Assembly (NCBI GenBank): GCA_016234495.1
Contig: JACRBI010000004.1
Span: forward strand, 124,001-188,000
Source of the DNA: Chloroflexota bacterium
Lineage (GTDB): Bacteria; Chloroflexota; Anaerolineae; Anaerolineales; Villigracilaceae
DNA length: 64,000 nt
Direction: 5' to 3'
A program made the position numbers and the translations under genes. This document shows, one piece after another, positions 8,273-17,271 of the stretch; positions within the stretch are counted from its first letter, which is position 1; each line of letters starts with the position of its first letter. The notes below the pieces were generated by a model. The model made no database searches, was not told the DNA's origin, and saw nothing but the letters and a program-made list of their open reading frames with translations.

Positions 8273-11101
8273 ATGATGATGAATCCAACTGATCAACCCA
8301 CACAAGCGGAAGAACGCCGTCGCAAAAACGTTCTGACGATCAGCCTGACCACGGGAATTTTATTTGTTTTCGTGGCGGCGGTCTCTGGCTATGTCGGCTA
8401 CACCGACAACGGCGTCAGAGGTCTGGTCGGACTGGGAATCACCGGCGCGGTTGCTATCATGGCATTCATCAGCGCCTACCTCAGCCGCAGCGGCCGCCCC
8501 AACCTCGGAATTTCGATCTTGATCGGGATGATCTTTGCCATCTCATTCACCATCCCGTTCGTAGTGCATGGACAGGCGCTTGCCCTCGGGATCATGATCG
8601 CCATTGTTGTGGCTGGAATTTCATCCGCAACACTGCCGCCCGTCTGGGCTACCCGCGTAATCATCAGCGCCTTTACCGCTGCCGTCATCATTACGGTGAT
8701 GGATCTTTTCCTGCCGGACTTTGGGCTGCCCACGAACCCTGCCGCAACAAACCTGATTGCGGCAGTTACATCAACCATCTATGTCATCTTTATTTTACGG
8801 CGTTTTAACTCATACGCATTTCGGACCAAGATCATTATTGCTTTTACCCTTGTGACGATTATTCCACTCGTCGCGCTCGGCATTTTCAATTCCAGGTCCT
8901 CGTCGCAATCCCTGCAGAATCAAAATAAGACCCAATTGACAACGCTTGCGAAAGTTGTCGCTGACAACGTGGATGGTTTTATGACCACCCAACTGGACGC
9001 CATCCGCGCCGACTCGAAACAACTGCCATTATCCTCATTTTTAGACCTGCCACCACAATCCCGCGCCGGCAGCATCGAAGAAAATAACGCACAACTCGTT
9101 CTATTGTCCCTTTTGCGCAAAGACCCGATTTTCATTCATTCGATCGCCGTGCTAAATGAACACGGAATCAACATGCTTGACACGTTCGAAGAATATAACG
9201 GGCAGGACGAAAGCGCGCAGGCTTACTTCAAGCGCCCAACGCAGACCGGACTGCCGTATGCCTCAAATGTCGTTTTCCGTGATGCTGACGGGTTCATTTA
9301 TTTCAGTTCTCCCATTACAGGAAAAAACGGCGAAGTTGTTGGTGTCCTGCGGATCGAGTATTACGCCACCGTCATCCAATCCATTGTCCGCTCGATTGAG
9401 ACTGAAAGTTCAGGAACAATTATTTTGCTGGCAGACTCAAGGACATATTTGCGGGTCGGCTATACCGGTGACCGTGACGAATTGCTAAAGTCTTTCAACA
9501 ACTTCAACAACCTTGAATTCAGCGTTATGCAGTTGGAAGGTCGACTGCTATCCGGTCCAAGAGAAAGCGCCCTGCAAGGAATAAATGACGTGATCGTGGC
9601 GGGTATGGATAACCTCCAGCGCGAGCCATTTTTTGAAGCCTATTCAGACTCGCTTGGCTCGAACACCATCAACACCGGCGTGTTCCTTAATACACAGCCC
9701 TGGATCGCCATTATCCGCCAATCTACGAACGTCTACTTAAAACCTGTTTCGGAACAAAACAGAACCAACATTTTGATCTCAATGGGGCTGATCATTCTAA
9801 GTATCGGAGCAGGCTTCCTGGCCTCGCAGATCCTCACTTCGCCGATCATTTCACTGGCCAAAGTAGCTGAGCAAATCACCGCCGGAGACCTCACCGCCCG
9901 CGCAGGAACGACGACCGAAGACGAGATCGGCGCGCTCGCTGATTCCTTCAACCGCATGACGGAAGAATTAAATCAAACTGTGAACAGCCTGGAACTCCGC
10001 GTTTCGGAACGCACCACAGACCTCGAAATTTCCCGCGAGCAAAGCGAAGACCGCGCCAACAAACTTCAAGCCATCGGCGAAATTTCGCGCATCATCGCCA
10101 GCGAACAAAAGCTCGAAATCCTTTTTCCGCTGATCACCCGCCTCGTCAGTGAACGCTTCGGCTACTATCACTCAGGCATCTTTCTGATCAACGAAACAAA
10201 ACAATTCGCAGTGCTGCAAGCCGCAAACAGCAAGGGCGGAAAAAATATGCTCGCGCGCGGACACAGGCTTGAGGTCGGAGCGAGCGGAATCGTCGGCTTC
10301 GTCGCCCAACACGGCACTCCGCGCATCGCTCTGGACGTGGGGCTGGATGCTGTTTACTTCAACAATCCCGACCTCCCGACCACCCGCTCCGAAATGGCGC
10401 TGCCGCTTAAATTCCGCGACGAGGTTGTAGGCGTCCTCGACGTGCAAAGCGAACAGTCCGGCGCCTTCACCGAAAATGACGCGGACACGCTCAGCATTTT
10501 GGCTGACCAAATTGCAATTGCGCTTGAGAACGCGCGTCTGTTCGCTCAAACACAACAGGCGCTCGACGAAGCGCAGGCTCTTTATCAACAAAATGTCCAG
10601 GAAGGCTGGCTCACATTCAGCCGCGAAGAAGACACGATCGGATACCATCAAGGCATGGGCAGCGGAAGAAAATTGAAAGCGCCGATTGAAACGGAAGCGA
10701 TCAGGCAGGTAATGAATCGCGGGACAATGCTCGTCACAAACGCAGACGGCGAATCCGGCGAGCCGTCCATGATCGTCCCGATAAAATTACGTGGAAGAGT
10801 CATCGGAGCGATGAACATCAAAGCCCCGGCCAGCGACCGCCAATGGTCGGGCGATGAGATCAATCTCGTCGAGGCGATCTCGGCCCGCCTTTCGCTGGCG
10901 CTTGAAAATGCGCGCCTGATTCAAGAATCTCAGCGGCAGGCGATCAAGGAACAGACGATCGGTGAAGTCACTGGCAAGATCGGCGCTTCGATCAATATGA
11001 AGAATGTGCTGCAAACCGCGGTCGAAGAATTGGGCAAAGCCATGCCCGGGTCAGAAATTGTGATCAAGTTCCAGAACGGAAACTCACAAAGTGAAAAGTA
11101 A
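8273..11101 (+). CDS. multi-TM plus Cache-HAMP-GAF sensor, no output domain
   Basis: At 942 aa this is the largest array member. It looks like a composite of the two other architectures: a block of about six TM segments (residues 20-170), a further TM at about 178-200, a Cache-like extracytoplasmic region (about 205-485), a TM near 495-517 and a HAMP domain ending in DEIGALADSFNRMTEEL. It then has a signal helix (SERTTDLEISREQ), a GAF at about 595-760 and a half-GAF near 830-895. The tail IGASINMKNVLQTAVEEL ends the protein. It follows the binding lipoprotein by 24 bases and may be its partner. It has no kinase, cyclase or methylation domain. Confidence 0.86.
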   Translation: MMMNPTDQPTQAEERRRKNVLTISLTTGILFVFVAAVSGYVGYTDNGVRGLVGLGITGAVAIMAFISAYLSRSGRPNLGISILIGMIFAISFTIPFVVHGQALALGIMIAIVVAGISSATLPPVWATRVIISAFTAAVIITVMDLFLPDFGLPTNPAATNLIAAVTSTIYVIFILRRFNSYAFRTKIIIAFTLVTIIPLVALGIFNSRSSSQSLQNQNKTQLTTLAKVVADNVDGFMTTQLDAIRADSKQLPLSSFLDLPPQSRAGSIEENNAQLVLLSLLRKDPIFIHSIAVLNEHGINMLDTFEEYNGQDESAQAYFKRPTQTGLPYASNVVFRDADGFIYFSSPITGKNGEVVGVLRIEYYATVIQSIVRSIETESSGTIILLADSRTYLRVGYTGDRDELLKSFNNFNNLEFSVMQLEGRLLSGPRESALQGINDVIVAGMDNLQREPFFEAYSDSLGSNTINTGVFLNTQPWIAIIRQSTNVYLKPVSEQNRTNILISMGLIILSIGAGFLASQILTSPIISLAKVAEQITAGDLTARAGTTTEDEIGALADSFNRMTEELNQTVNSLELRVSERTTDLEISREQSEDRANKLQAIGEISRIIASEQKLEILFPLITRLVSERFGYYHSGIFLINETKQFAVLQAANSKGGKNMLARGHRLEVGASGIVGFVAQHGTPRIALDVGLDAVYFNNPDLPTTRSEMALPLKFRDEVVGVLDVQSEQSGAFTENDADTLSILADQIAIALENARLFAQTQQALDEAQALYQQNVQEGWLTFSREEDTIGYHQGMGSGRKLKAPIETEAIRQVMNRGTMLVTNADGESGEPSMIVPIKLRGRVIGAMNIKAPASDRQWSGDEINLVEAISARLSLALENARLIQESQRQAIKEQTIGEVTGKIGASINMKNVLQTAVEELGKAMPGSEIVIKFQNGNSQSEK

Positions 11102-11118
11102 AGGAAGCAATTAAATTA

Positions 11119-13593
11119 ATGAAAAAGTCCCGCTCTTCACTGTTGAACTTATTGAATAAAACGCCGTTCGGCAGGTTTAATCTTCGCACGAAAATCACGC
11201 TTGGAAATTTGTTAATCACCTTTGCGGCCATCATCGCCATGGGATATTATGTGTATTATCGCAACCAGGAATCAAATCTTTTCCTTTCGACTCAGCTGGC
11301 ATTAAGCATTCGCAGCAATGCGGAGAATAATCTCTCGACAACCAGCGAAGAGCAATCTGCGCTGCTCGATGCGTTTTTCACATCCATGCGCGACAATGTT
11401 TCAGCGCTCGGCTCGATTGAAAGCAAAATGCTGTCGAAAGAATCGCTCCTGAACAGCGGGGAGTATTGGGATGCGTCTTCGTCGCTCTTCCGTCTGGCGT
11501 CAGGCAGCTGGGATAATTCAAATTTAGAAACTTCCTCAATATTTATCCCTGCCAGTGTCGAACTGACTGAAGACCTTACGTCCAAGCTAAACGTGCTTAA
11601 ACAAACCGAATTGATCGCCCCGTCCACCCTTGAAAATAACCCGGACATCATCGCCATTTATTTTGGCGGCATTTCAGGCGAGACCGTTTACTTCCCAAAT
11701 ATTGACCTCGCGAATATTGTCCCGCCCGATTTTGATGTAACCGGACGGCCATGGTTTGTGGATGCTGCGCCGGAGCAGAACCCGCTCGGGAAAGTGGTTT
11801 GGTCCGCGCCTTATCAGGATGCCGCTTTGAACGGTTTGGTCATCACCACCAGCGTGCCGGTGTTCGACTCGAAAAAGGATTTTCAAGGCGTATCCGCCAT
11901 GGACATCCAGTTGAATCGAATCACAAACCTGGTATCCAGCATCCATGTTGGGAAGACCGGTTATGCTTTTCTCATCGACAGAGACAACCGCCTGATCGCA
12001 CTGCCCGAGGCAGGCTATTCAGATTTTGGCGTCACATCAGAAACTGTTCCGCTTGGCGAGGTGCTGGATCAAACAAAGTTAGGCGGCATGTCACCTGAAC
12101 TCTTTGGGATAATGAAGGAAATATCCCTCGGTAAAAATATAAAATCCGTAACCATTGGCGGAGTTGAAAGATATGTCGCTTATCAACAAATACCGGAAGT
12201 CAGGTACAGCCTCGCCATCATCGTGCCTTCGAGCGAACTGCTTGTCCAAGCCGCTTCTGTGAACGAACAGGTGGCGCAGGAATCAAGAAATACGATCAGG
12301 ATAAGCATCATATTAATTTCGATTGTTTTGGCGCTTGCGGCACTTGCCACACTTGCCATTGCCACCAGATTAACCACTCCGCTCAAAGACTTGACCGGCG
12401 TAGCCAATGAGATCATCACAGGAAATTTCGAAGCCAAGGCGGAAATCAAGGAACAGGATGAGATCGGGACGCTCGCATCAACCTTGAACGTAATGACTTC
12501 AACCATCCGTGACATGGTCCACACACTGGAAAACCGGGTCGACGAACGCACCGCAGAACTCAAGAACGAGTTGAAAAAAGGCGAATACCGTGCGCGGCAG
12601 TTCGAAGCCATTGCCAAAGTATCTCACGCCATCAATGCCGCACAAAATTTACAGGAGCTTCTGCCTCACATTTCCAACGTGGTCAGCGAGCAATTCGGGT
12701 TCTACCATGTGGGCATCTTCCTGAACGACGCCAGCAATCAATACGCCTCCCTAAGCGCGGCAAACAGCCCGGGCGGAAAGATAATGCTAAACCGCAGGCA
12801 TCAACTTAAGATCGGCGAACAGGGCATCGTCGGCTATGTGACAGGCACCGGCAAACCGCGCATCGCCCTCGATGTAGGCGAAGACCCCGTCTTCTTCAAC
12901 AATCCCGACCTCCCCGAGACGCATTCTGAAATGGCGCTGCCCTTGAAGATCGCAGACCAGATCATCGGTGCGCTTGATGTGCAAAGCACTGATCCAAACG
13001 CATTTTCAGATGAGGATGTGGAAGTGTTGTCCACACTGGCAGATCAGGTCAGCCTCGCGATTCACAACGCCCGTCTATTTGACCAGACCCAAAAATCATT
13101 GACCGAGGCTGAAGAAATTTACCGCCAGCAGTCGCGTGAATCATGGAGCCGTCTGCCGCGGGAAATTAAACTGACAGGCTACCGTTATACTGCCAGCGGC
13201 GCAGTGCCTTTGATCGACAGCGATTCGACAGAACAGGCAGATCAAAGCCGGCAGGAAATATCCGTCCCTGTCATTTTGCGCGGAGAAACAATCGGCAGCT
13301 TATCGGTACAGGTTCCAAAGACCGAGCGCGTCAGCAGGGATCAGATCGACCTGATAAAGGCTGTCGCTGAGCGTGTCGCGCTCTCTGCGGAAAATGCGCG
13401 CCTGTTTGAAGAAACGACCACGCGCGCCACACGCGAACGCATTGTTTCTGATATAACCAACAAAATTCGCAGCACGAACGATCCGCAGGAAATGATGCAG
13501 ACCGCAATGGCTGAGCTGCAACGCGTGCTCGGCGCCACGCGGATCGAAGTCATACCGCAAAAATATGAATCGCGGCAGGATCAAACAGGATAA
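11119..13593 (+). CDS. dCache-HAMP-GAF sensor, no output domain
   Basis: This 824-aa protein has a first TM at about 26-47. A dCache_1-like region follows (about 50-390) with typical pieces such as GRPWFVDAA and GKTGYAFLIDRDNRLIA. A second TM lies near 393-415, followed by HAMP (DEIGTLASTLNVM), a coiled coil, a GAF (about 490-650) and a half-GAF (about 715-775). Its Cache region resembles those of amino-acid or carboxylate chemoreceptors more than the 772-aa paralogue does. An AAGGAAG site about ten bases upstream supports ATG 11119. It is the last sensor before the ParA-like gene, whose ATG follows its stop by two bases, so the two are probably co-translated. Confidence 0.87.
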   Translation: MKKSRSSLLNLLNKTPFGRFNLRTKITLGNLLITFAAIIAMGYYVYYRNQESNLFLSTQLALSIRSNAENNLSTTSEEQSALLDAFFTSMRDNVSALGSIESKMLSKESLLNSGEYWDASSSLFRLASGSWDNSNLETSSIFIPASVELTEDLTSKLNVLKQTELIAPSTLENNPDIIAIYFGGISGETVYFPNIDLANIVPPDFDVTGRPWFVDAAPEQNPLGKVVWSAPYQDAALNGLVITTSVPVFDSKKDFQGVSAMDIQLNRITNLVSSIHVGKTGYAFLIDRDNRLIALPEAGYSDFGVTSETVPLGEVLDQTKLGGMSPELFGIMKEISLGKNIKSVTIGGVERYVAYQQIPEVRYSLAIIVPSSELLVQAASVNEQVAQESRNTIRISIILISIVLALAALATLAIATRLTTPLKDLTGVANEIITGNFEAKAEIKEQDEIGTLASTLNVMTSTIRDMVHTLENRVDERTAELKNELKKGEYRARQFEAIAKVSHAINAAQNLQELLPHISNVVSEQFGFYHVGIFLNDASNQYASLSAANSPGGKIMLNRRHQLKIGEQGIVGYVTGTGKPRIALDVGEDPVFFNNPDLPETHSEMALPLKIADQIIGALDVQSTDPNAFSDEDVEVLSTLADQVSLAIHNARLFDQTQKSLTEAEEIYRQQSRESWSRLPREIKLTGYRYTASGAVPLIDSDSTEQADQSRQEISVPVILRGETIGSLSVQVPKTERVSRDQIDLIKAVAERVALSAENARLFEETTTRATRERIVSDITNKIRSTNDPQEMMQTAMAELQRVLGATRIEVIPQKYESRQDQTG

Positions 13594-13595
13594 AT

Positions 13596-14381
13596 ATGCC
13601 ATCAATTATTGCAGTATCAAACGAAAAAGGCGGCGTGGCAAAAACCACCACCACCTTATCCCTTGGCGCAGCCCTGGTAGATTTGGGAATGAAAGTTTTG
13701 CTGGTCGATCTGGACGCGCAAGCCAACCTGACTTTGTCGCTTGGCTTCGAACCCGGCGAAGCAAGACATACCTCCAGCGACATCCTGCTCGACAACGCAT
13801 CGATGCAGAGCATCTGCCGAAAAACCGATGTCGAAAATCTTGATTTGATTCCCTCGAGTTCGCGCATCGAAACCTCGGAGCAATTCCTGCCGATGCGCAC
13901 CAATCACACCATTATTTTGCGGCAGGCAATTGCCAGCTCAAACCTTTCCTACGATTACATAATTCTGGATTGTCCGCCTGTGCTCGGCGCAATTACAAAG
14001 AACGCGCTTGCCGCGTCAGACCTGCTGCTCATCCCCACTCAGGCGGAATACTTCTCCGCCTATGCTCTGCGCAACATGATGACACTCATCCGCAGAATTC
14101 GCGAGGAAGACAACCCCAACCTCGCCTACCGCATCCTCGTCACAATGCTGGATAAAAGAAATCGCACACACCGAAACATCAGCGAGCAGCTCCGCGCCAC
14201 TTTCGGTCAGGGAGTGTTCAACACGATCATTGAAGTAGATACAAAGCTGCGCGAAAGCCCCATTGCTGGAATGCCAATTACACGCTACAAACCAGGCGCG
14301 CGCAGTTCCACTCAATACCGCGTCCTCGCCCAGGAGTTAATGGAATATGCCAAAGAAACCAAAAATAGACAAGCGGCTTGA
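13596..14381 (+). CDS. ParA/Soj-family ATPase
   Basis: This 261-aa protein starts with the deviant Walker A motif KGGVAKTTTTLSLG, continues with LLVDLDAQANLT, and has a Walker B-like segment YIILDCPPVLG. That is the signature of ParA/Soj/MinD-type ATPases that dimerise on ATP and position cargo such as chromosomes, plasmids, chemoreceptor clusters or carboxysomes. No ParB or parS-like repeat is visible nearby. It lies between membrane sensors and a histidine kinase, and its last 35 bases overlap the kinase gene. A role in positioning or partitioning the sensor array, analogous to ParC/PpfA of chemotaxis clusters, is a reasonable inference. A role in chromosome segregation is less likely in this context. 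Confidence 0.9.
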   Translation: MPSIIAVSNEKGGVAKTTTTLSLGAALVDLGMKVLLVDLDAQANLTLSLGFEPGEARHTSSDILLDNASMQSICRKTDVENLDLIPSSSRIETSEQFLPMRTNHTIILRQAIASSNLSYDYIILDCPPVLGAITKNALAASDLLLIPTQAEYFSAYALRNMMTLIRRIREEDNPNLAYRILVTMLDKRNRTHRNISEQLRATFGQGVFNTIIEVDTKLRESPIAGMPITRYKPGARSSTQYRVLAQELMEYAKETKNRQAA

Positions 14382-17259
14382 CAAGCTCTTCAGGGATATC
14401 CATCCCGAGGAGAATGTCTCCAAGTCAAAGCGCATTCCAAAGGTCGACAAGACCGCGCCGCTTCCTATCAAGCTGGAGCCTGTTCGGCAAATCCCCGAGC
14501 AGATTCCCACCCCTGAGCCAGCTCGCCCGGCGCCCATCGCCCCGAAGAAGCCTGAGCCGAGGATCGGTTCATCGTCTATCTCTGTCAATATTCAAACCGG
14601 GCAAGACGATTGGGCAACCTTGCGCGTCATGGATGAAACAAATAACCGCGAGTGGACTTCTGACGAAGAATTACTAATCAAACAAGTTTCCGATCAGCTT
14701 TCACTCGCGCTTGAAAATGCGAGGCTGTTCCAGGAATCGAAAGAACGCGCCACTGAGCTGGCGTTGATCAATCGCGTTGTCAATACGCTGACCGTCTCCA
14801 CCAACATGGAGGACGCGCTGCGCGTTGTCATCAATGAAATCGTGGAAGGCTTCCCTGTTGCGCGCGGCGCGATCGCATTACTTGATGATGACAAACAAAG
14901 CTTTACCGTGGTTGCCGACCATTCCAAGATGTCGAATACATCAAGCGCAATCGGGTTAAAGATTCCGCTGAAAGATAATCTCGCTACGCAGACCCTGGTG
15001 GCTACTCGCAAGCCTTTTATTTTGGAAGATTCGCCCAACAACCCCGCCAACCCGCCGGTGGTGCAGGAGGAATTCCGCCGCCTGGGAATTAATTACACTG
15101 CCCTTTTTCCCATCATCAATAACGAAGAAGTGATCGGGACTCTCGGCGTGGATATTGCGGAAAAGAACGCAAGCCTGGACCAGAACCAGATCGCCTTGCT
15201 GGAGGCGGCTCTCGCGCCGATCTCCACTGCCATCGGACGGCTTCGCGCGGAAGAATCTCTGACAAGGTTTAAACTTGGCATCGAAACATCCGGCGACGCG
15301 GTTTTTATGACGGACACGAGCGGCAATATTATTTTTGCCAACTCGGCCTTCGAAGCAGTTTACGGCTACAAACCGGACGAGGCTATCGGGCAAACTCCGC
15401 GCATTATCAAATCCGGGTTGATCCCAAAGGATCAGTATGAATATTTTTGGAACACACTCCTCTCTAAGCAGACGATCACCGGTGAGTTGATCAATAAAAC
15501 CAAGGATGGCAGGCTGATTCACATCGCCGGTACCAACAGCCCGATCCTTGATAACAACGGCAATATTCTGGGTTTCCTCGCGGTTCATCATGACATTACC
15601 GACCGAAAAAACGTGGAGGACGAACTGCAGAGGCGCAATACCTATCTATCCGCCTCTGCCGAGATCGGCCGCCTCGTCACTTCTACACTTGACTTGAACA
15701 CGATCTTCACGCGGACGGTGAATCTGGTCAACGAGAAATTTGGGTTTTATCATGCCGCCATTTTTATCGTCGAAGAGACAGGTTTCAATGCCGTCCTTCG
15801 GGAAGCAACCGGCGCTGCCGGTACAGAAATGAAGGAAAACAACCACACATTACAGGTCAATCAAAAATCAGTTGTGGGCAAGGTGGCGCTTGATGGGCAG
15901 GCTGTGGTTGTAAACGATGTCTCGCTTGCTTCATTGCACAAACACAACCCCCTGTTGCCGGAAACACGGGCTGAAGCGGCCATCCCATTGAGGATCGGCA
16001 GCAGGATCATCGGTGTGCTGGATGTGCAAGCCAAGACAGTAGACGCATTTACCGAGGACGAGATCGCGGTGCTTCAAATTCTTGCCGATCAGGTTGCGGT
16101 TGCCATTGACAATGCCCGTTCATTCGAACTCTCGCAGCAGGCGGTGATGGAAATGCGCGAGATCGACCGCTTGAAGAATCAATTCCTCGCAAACATGAGT
16201 CACGAATTGCGCACGCCGCTCAACTCGATCATCGGTTTCTCGCGCGTCATCATCAAGGGCATCGACGGTCCCGTCACCGAGTTACAGCAGCAAGACCTGA
16301 CAGCCATCTACAATTCCGGTCAACATCTGCTTGGCTTGATCAATGACATCCTCGACAGCGCAAAGATTGACGCAGGCAAGATGGAACTGGCATTCGACGA
16401 GGTGAATATTACGGACGTCGTCAACAGTGTGCTGTCCACCATGAGCGGTTTGGTGAAGGGCAGACCGATAGAATTGAAACGAATGATTCAGCCGAACCTG
16501 CCAACTGTCCGCGCCGATGCGATTCGAATCCGCCAGGTAATGATCAACCTGCTGTCCAACGCGTCCAAATTCACAGAGGAAGGCGATATCATCGTCGAAG
16601 TTGCATTGAAACCAGCGCCGACCGGCCGAAACGAAGTCAGAGTGAGCGTAACCGATACAGGGCCGGGCATCTCCAAGCAGGATCAGGAAAAGCTGTTCCA
16701 GGCATTCTCGCAAGTTGACGATTCTCCCACTCGAAAAACCGGTGGAACGGGACTTGGGCTTTCCATCTGCCGCCAATTGATCAATATGCATGGCGGAAGG
16801 ATCTGGGTTGACAGCGAAATTGGCAAGGGAAGCACGTTCTCGTTTACATTGCCGCTCTTCCGAAATGAAAGCGACGGCAGCCAAAGGCCGAACAGCAGCA
16901 AGGTCATCCTCGCGATAGATGACGACTCGCATGTGATCGAACTGTACGAGCGCTATTTGCAGCCGCGCGGCTTCAAGGTGATTCCGTTAACCGATCCGTC
17001 TCAAGCGCTTGAACGCGCCAGGCAGTTAAAGCCTTTTGCCGTCACATTGGACATCATGATGCCCGGCGTTGACGGCTGGAAGGTGTTGAGTATTTTAAAA
17101 GGCGATCAGACCACGCGCGATATTCCCGTGATTATTTGCAGTATCATCGAAGATCTTGAAAAAGGACAAAGCCTCGGCGCGAACGACTATCTTGTAAAAC
17201 CGATCCTCGAAGACGACCTTGTCAACGCGCTCGAGCGGATTGATGTGAAAATTCAATAG
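14347..17259 (+). CDS. hybrid sensor histidine kinase (half-GAF, GAF, PAS, GAF, HisKA, HATPase, REC)
   Basis: This 970-aa soluble protein has a basic, Pro-rich N-terminus, then only the C-terminal half of a GAF (about 80-130: DDWATLRVMD, REWTSDEELL, ALENARLFQE). A full GAF follows (about 135-290), a PAS (about 305-420), and a GAF of the array type (about 430-595). HisKA has FLANMSHELRTPLN with His619, HATPase has NLLSNASKF, DTGPGI and GTGLGLSI, and a C-terminal REC has Asp902 in LDIMMPGVDG and a late KP. It has no TM, so it probably receives input from the upstream membrane proteins, which carry related GAF modules but no kinase. The start at 14347 lies inside parA; AGGAG ten bases upstream supports it. 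The usual fate of the phosphoryl group is the C-terminal REC or the downstream enzyme-fused REC. Confidence 0.93.
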   Translation: MPKKPKIDKRLDKLFRDIHPEENVSKSKRIPKVDKTAPLPIKLEPVRQIPEQIPTPEPARPAPIAPKKPEPRIGSSSISVNIQTGQDDWATLRVMDETNNREWTSDEELLIKQVSDQLSLALENARLFQESKERATELALINRVVNTLTVSTNMEDALRVVINEIVEGFPVARGAIALLDDDKQSFTVVADHSKMSNTSSAIGLKIPLKDNLATQTLVATRKPFILEDSPNNPANPPVVQEEFRRLGINYTALFPIINNEEVIGTLGVDIAEKNASLDQNQIALLEAALAPISTAIGRLRAEESLTRFKLGIETSGDAVFMTDTSGNIIFANSAFEAVYGYKPDEAIGQTPRIIKSGLIPKDQYEYFWNTLLSKQTITGELINKTKDGRLIHIAGTNSPILDNNGNILGFLAVHHDITDRKNVEDELQRRNTYLSASAEIGRLVTSTLDLNTIFTRTVNLVNEKFGFYHAAIFIVEETGFNAVLREATGAAGTEMKENNHTLQVNQKSVVGKVALDGQAVVVNDVSLASLHKHNPLLPETRAEAAIPLRIGSRIIGVLDVQAKTVDAFTEDEIAVLQILADQVAVAIDNARSFELSQQAVMEMREIDRLKNQFLANMSHELRTPLNSIIGFSRVIIKGIDGPVTELQQQDLTAIYNSGQHLLGLINDILDSAKIDAGKMELAFDEVNITDVVNSVLSTMSGLVKGRPIELKRMIQPNLPTVRADAIRIRQVMINLLSNASKFTEEGDIIVEVALKPAPTGRNEVRVSVTDTGPGISKQDQEKLFQAFSQVDDSPTRKTGGTGLGLSICRQLINMHGGRIWVDSEIGKGSTFSFTLPLFRNESDGSQRPNSSKVILAIDDDSHVIELYERYLQPRGFKVIPLTDPSQALERARQLKPFAVTLDIMMPGVDGWKVLSILKGDQTTRDIPVIICSIIEDLEKGQSLGANDYLVKPILEDDLVNALERIDVKIQ

Positions 17260-17271
17260 GAGCTTGTTATC

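Noticed and set aside
14956-15591. 211-codon minus-strand open frame inside the hybrid kinase gene
   Set aside because: It lies opposite well-conserved GAF and PAS coding sequence; the low stop frequency on that strand explains it.
16282-16932. 216-codon minus-strand open frame opposite the HisKA/HATPase region
   Set aside because: It is a shadow of the kinase core; no start signal and no recognisable domain.
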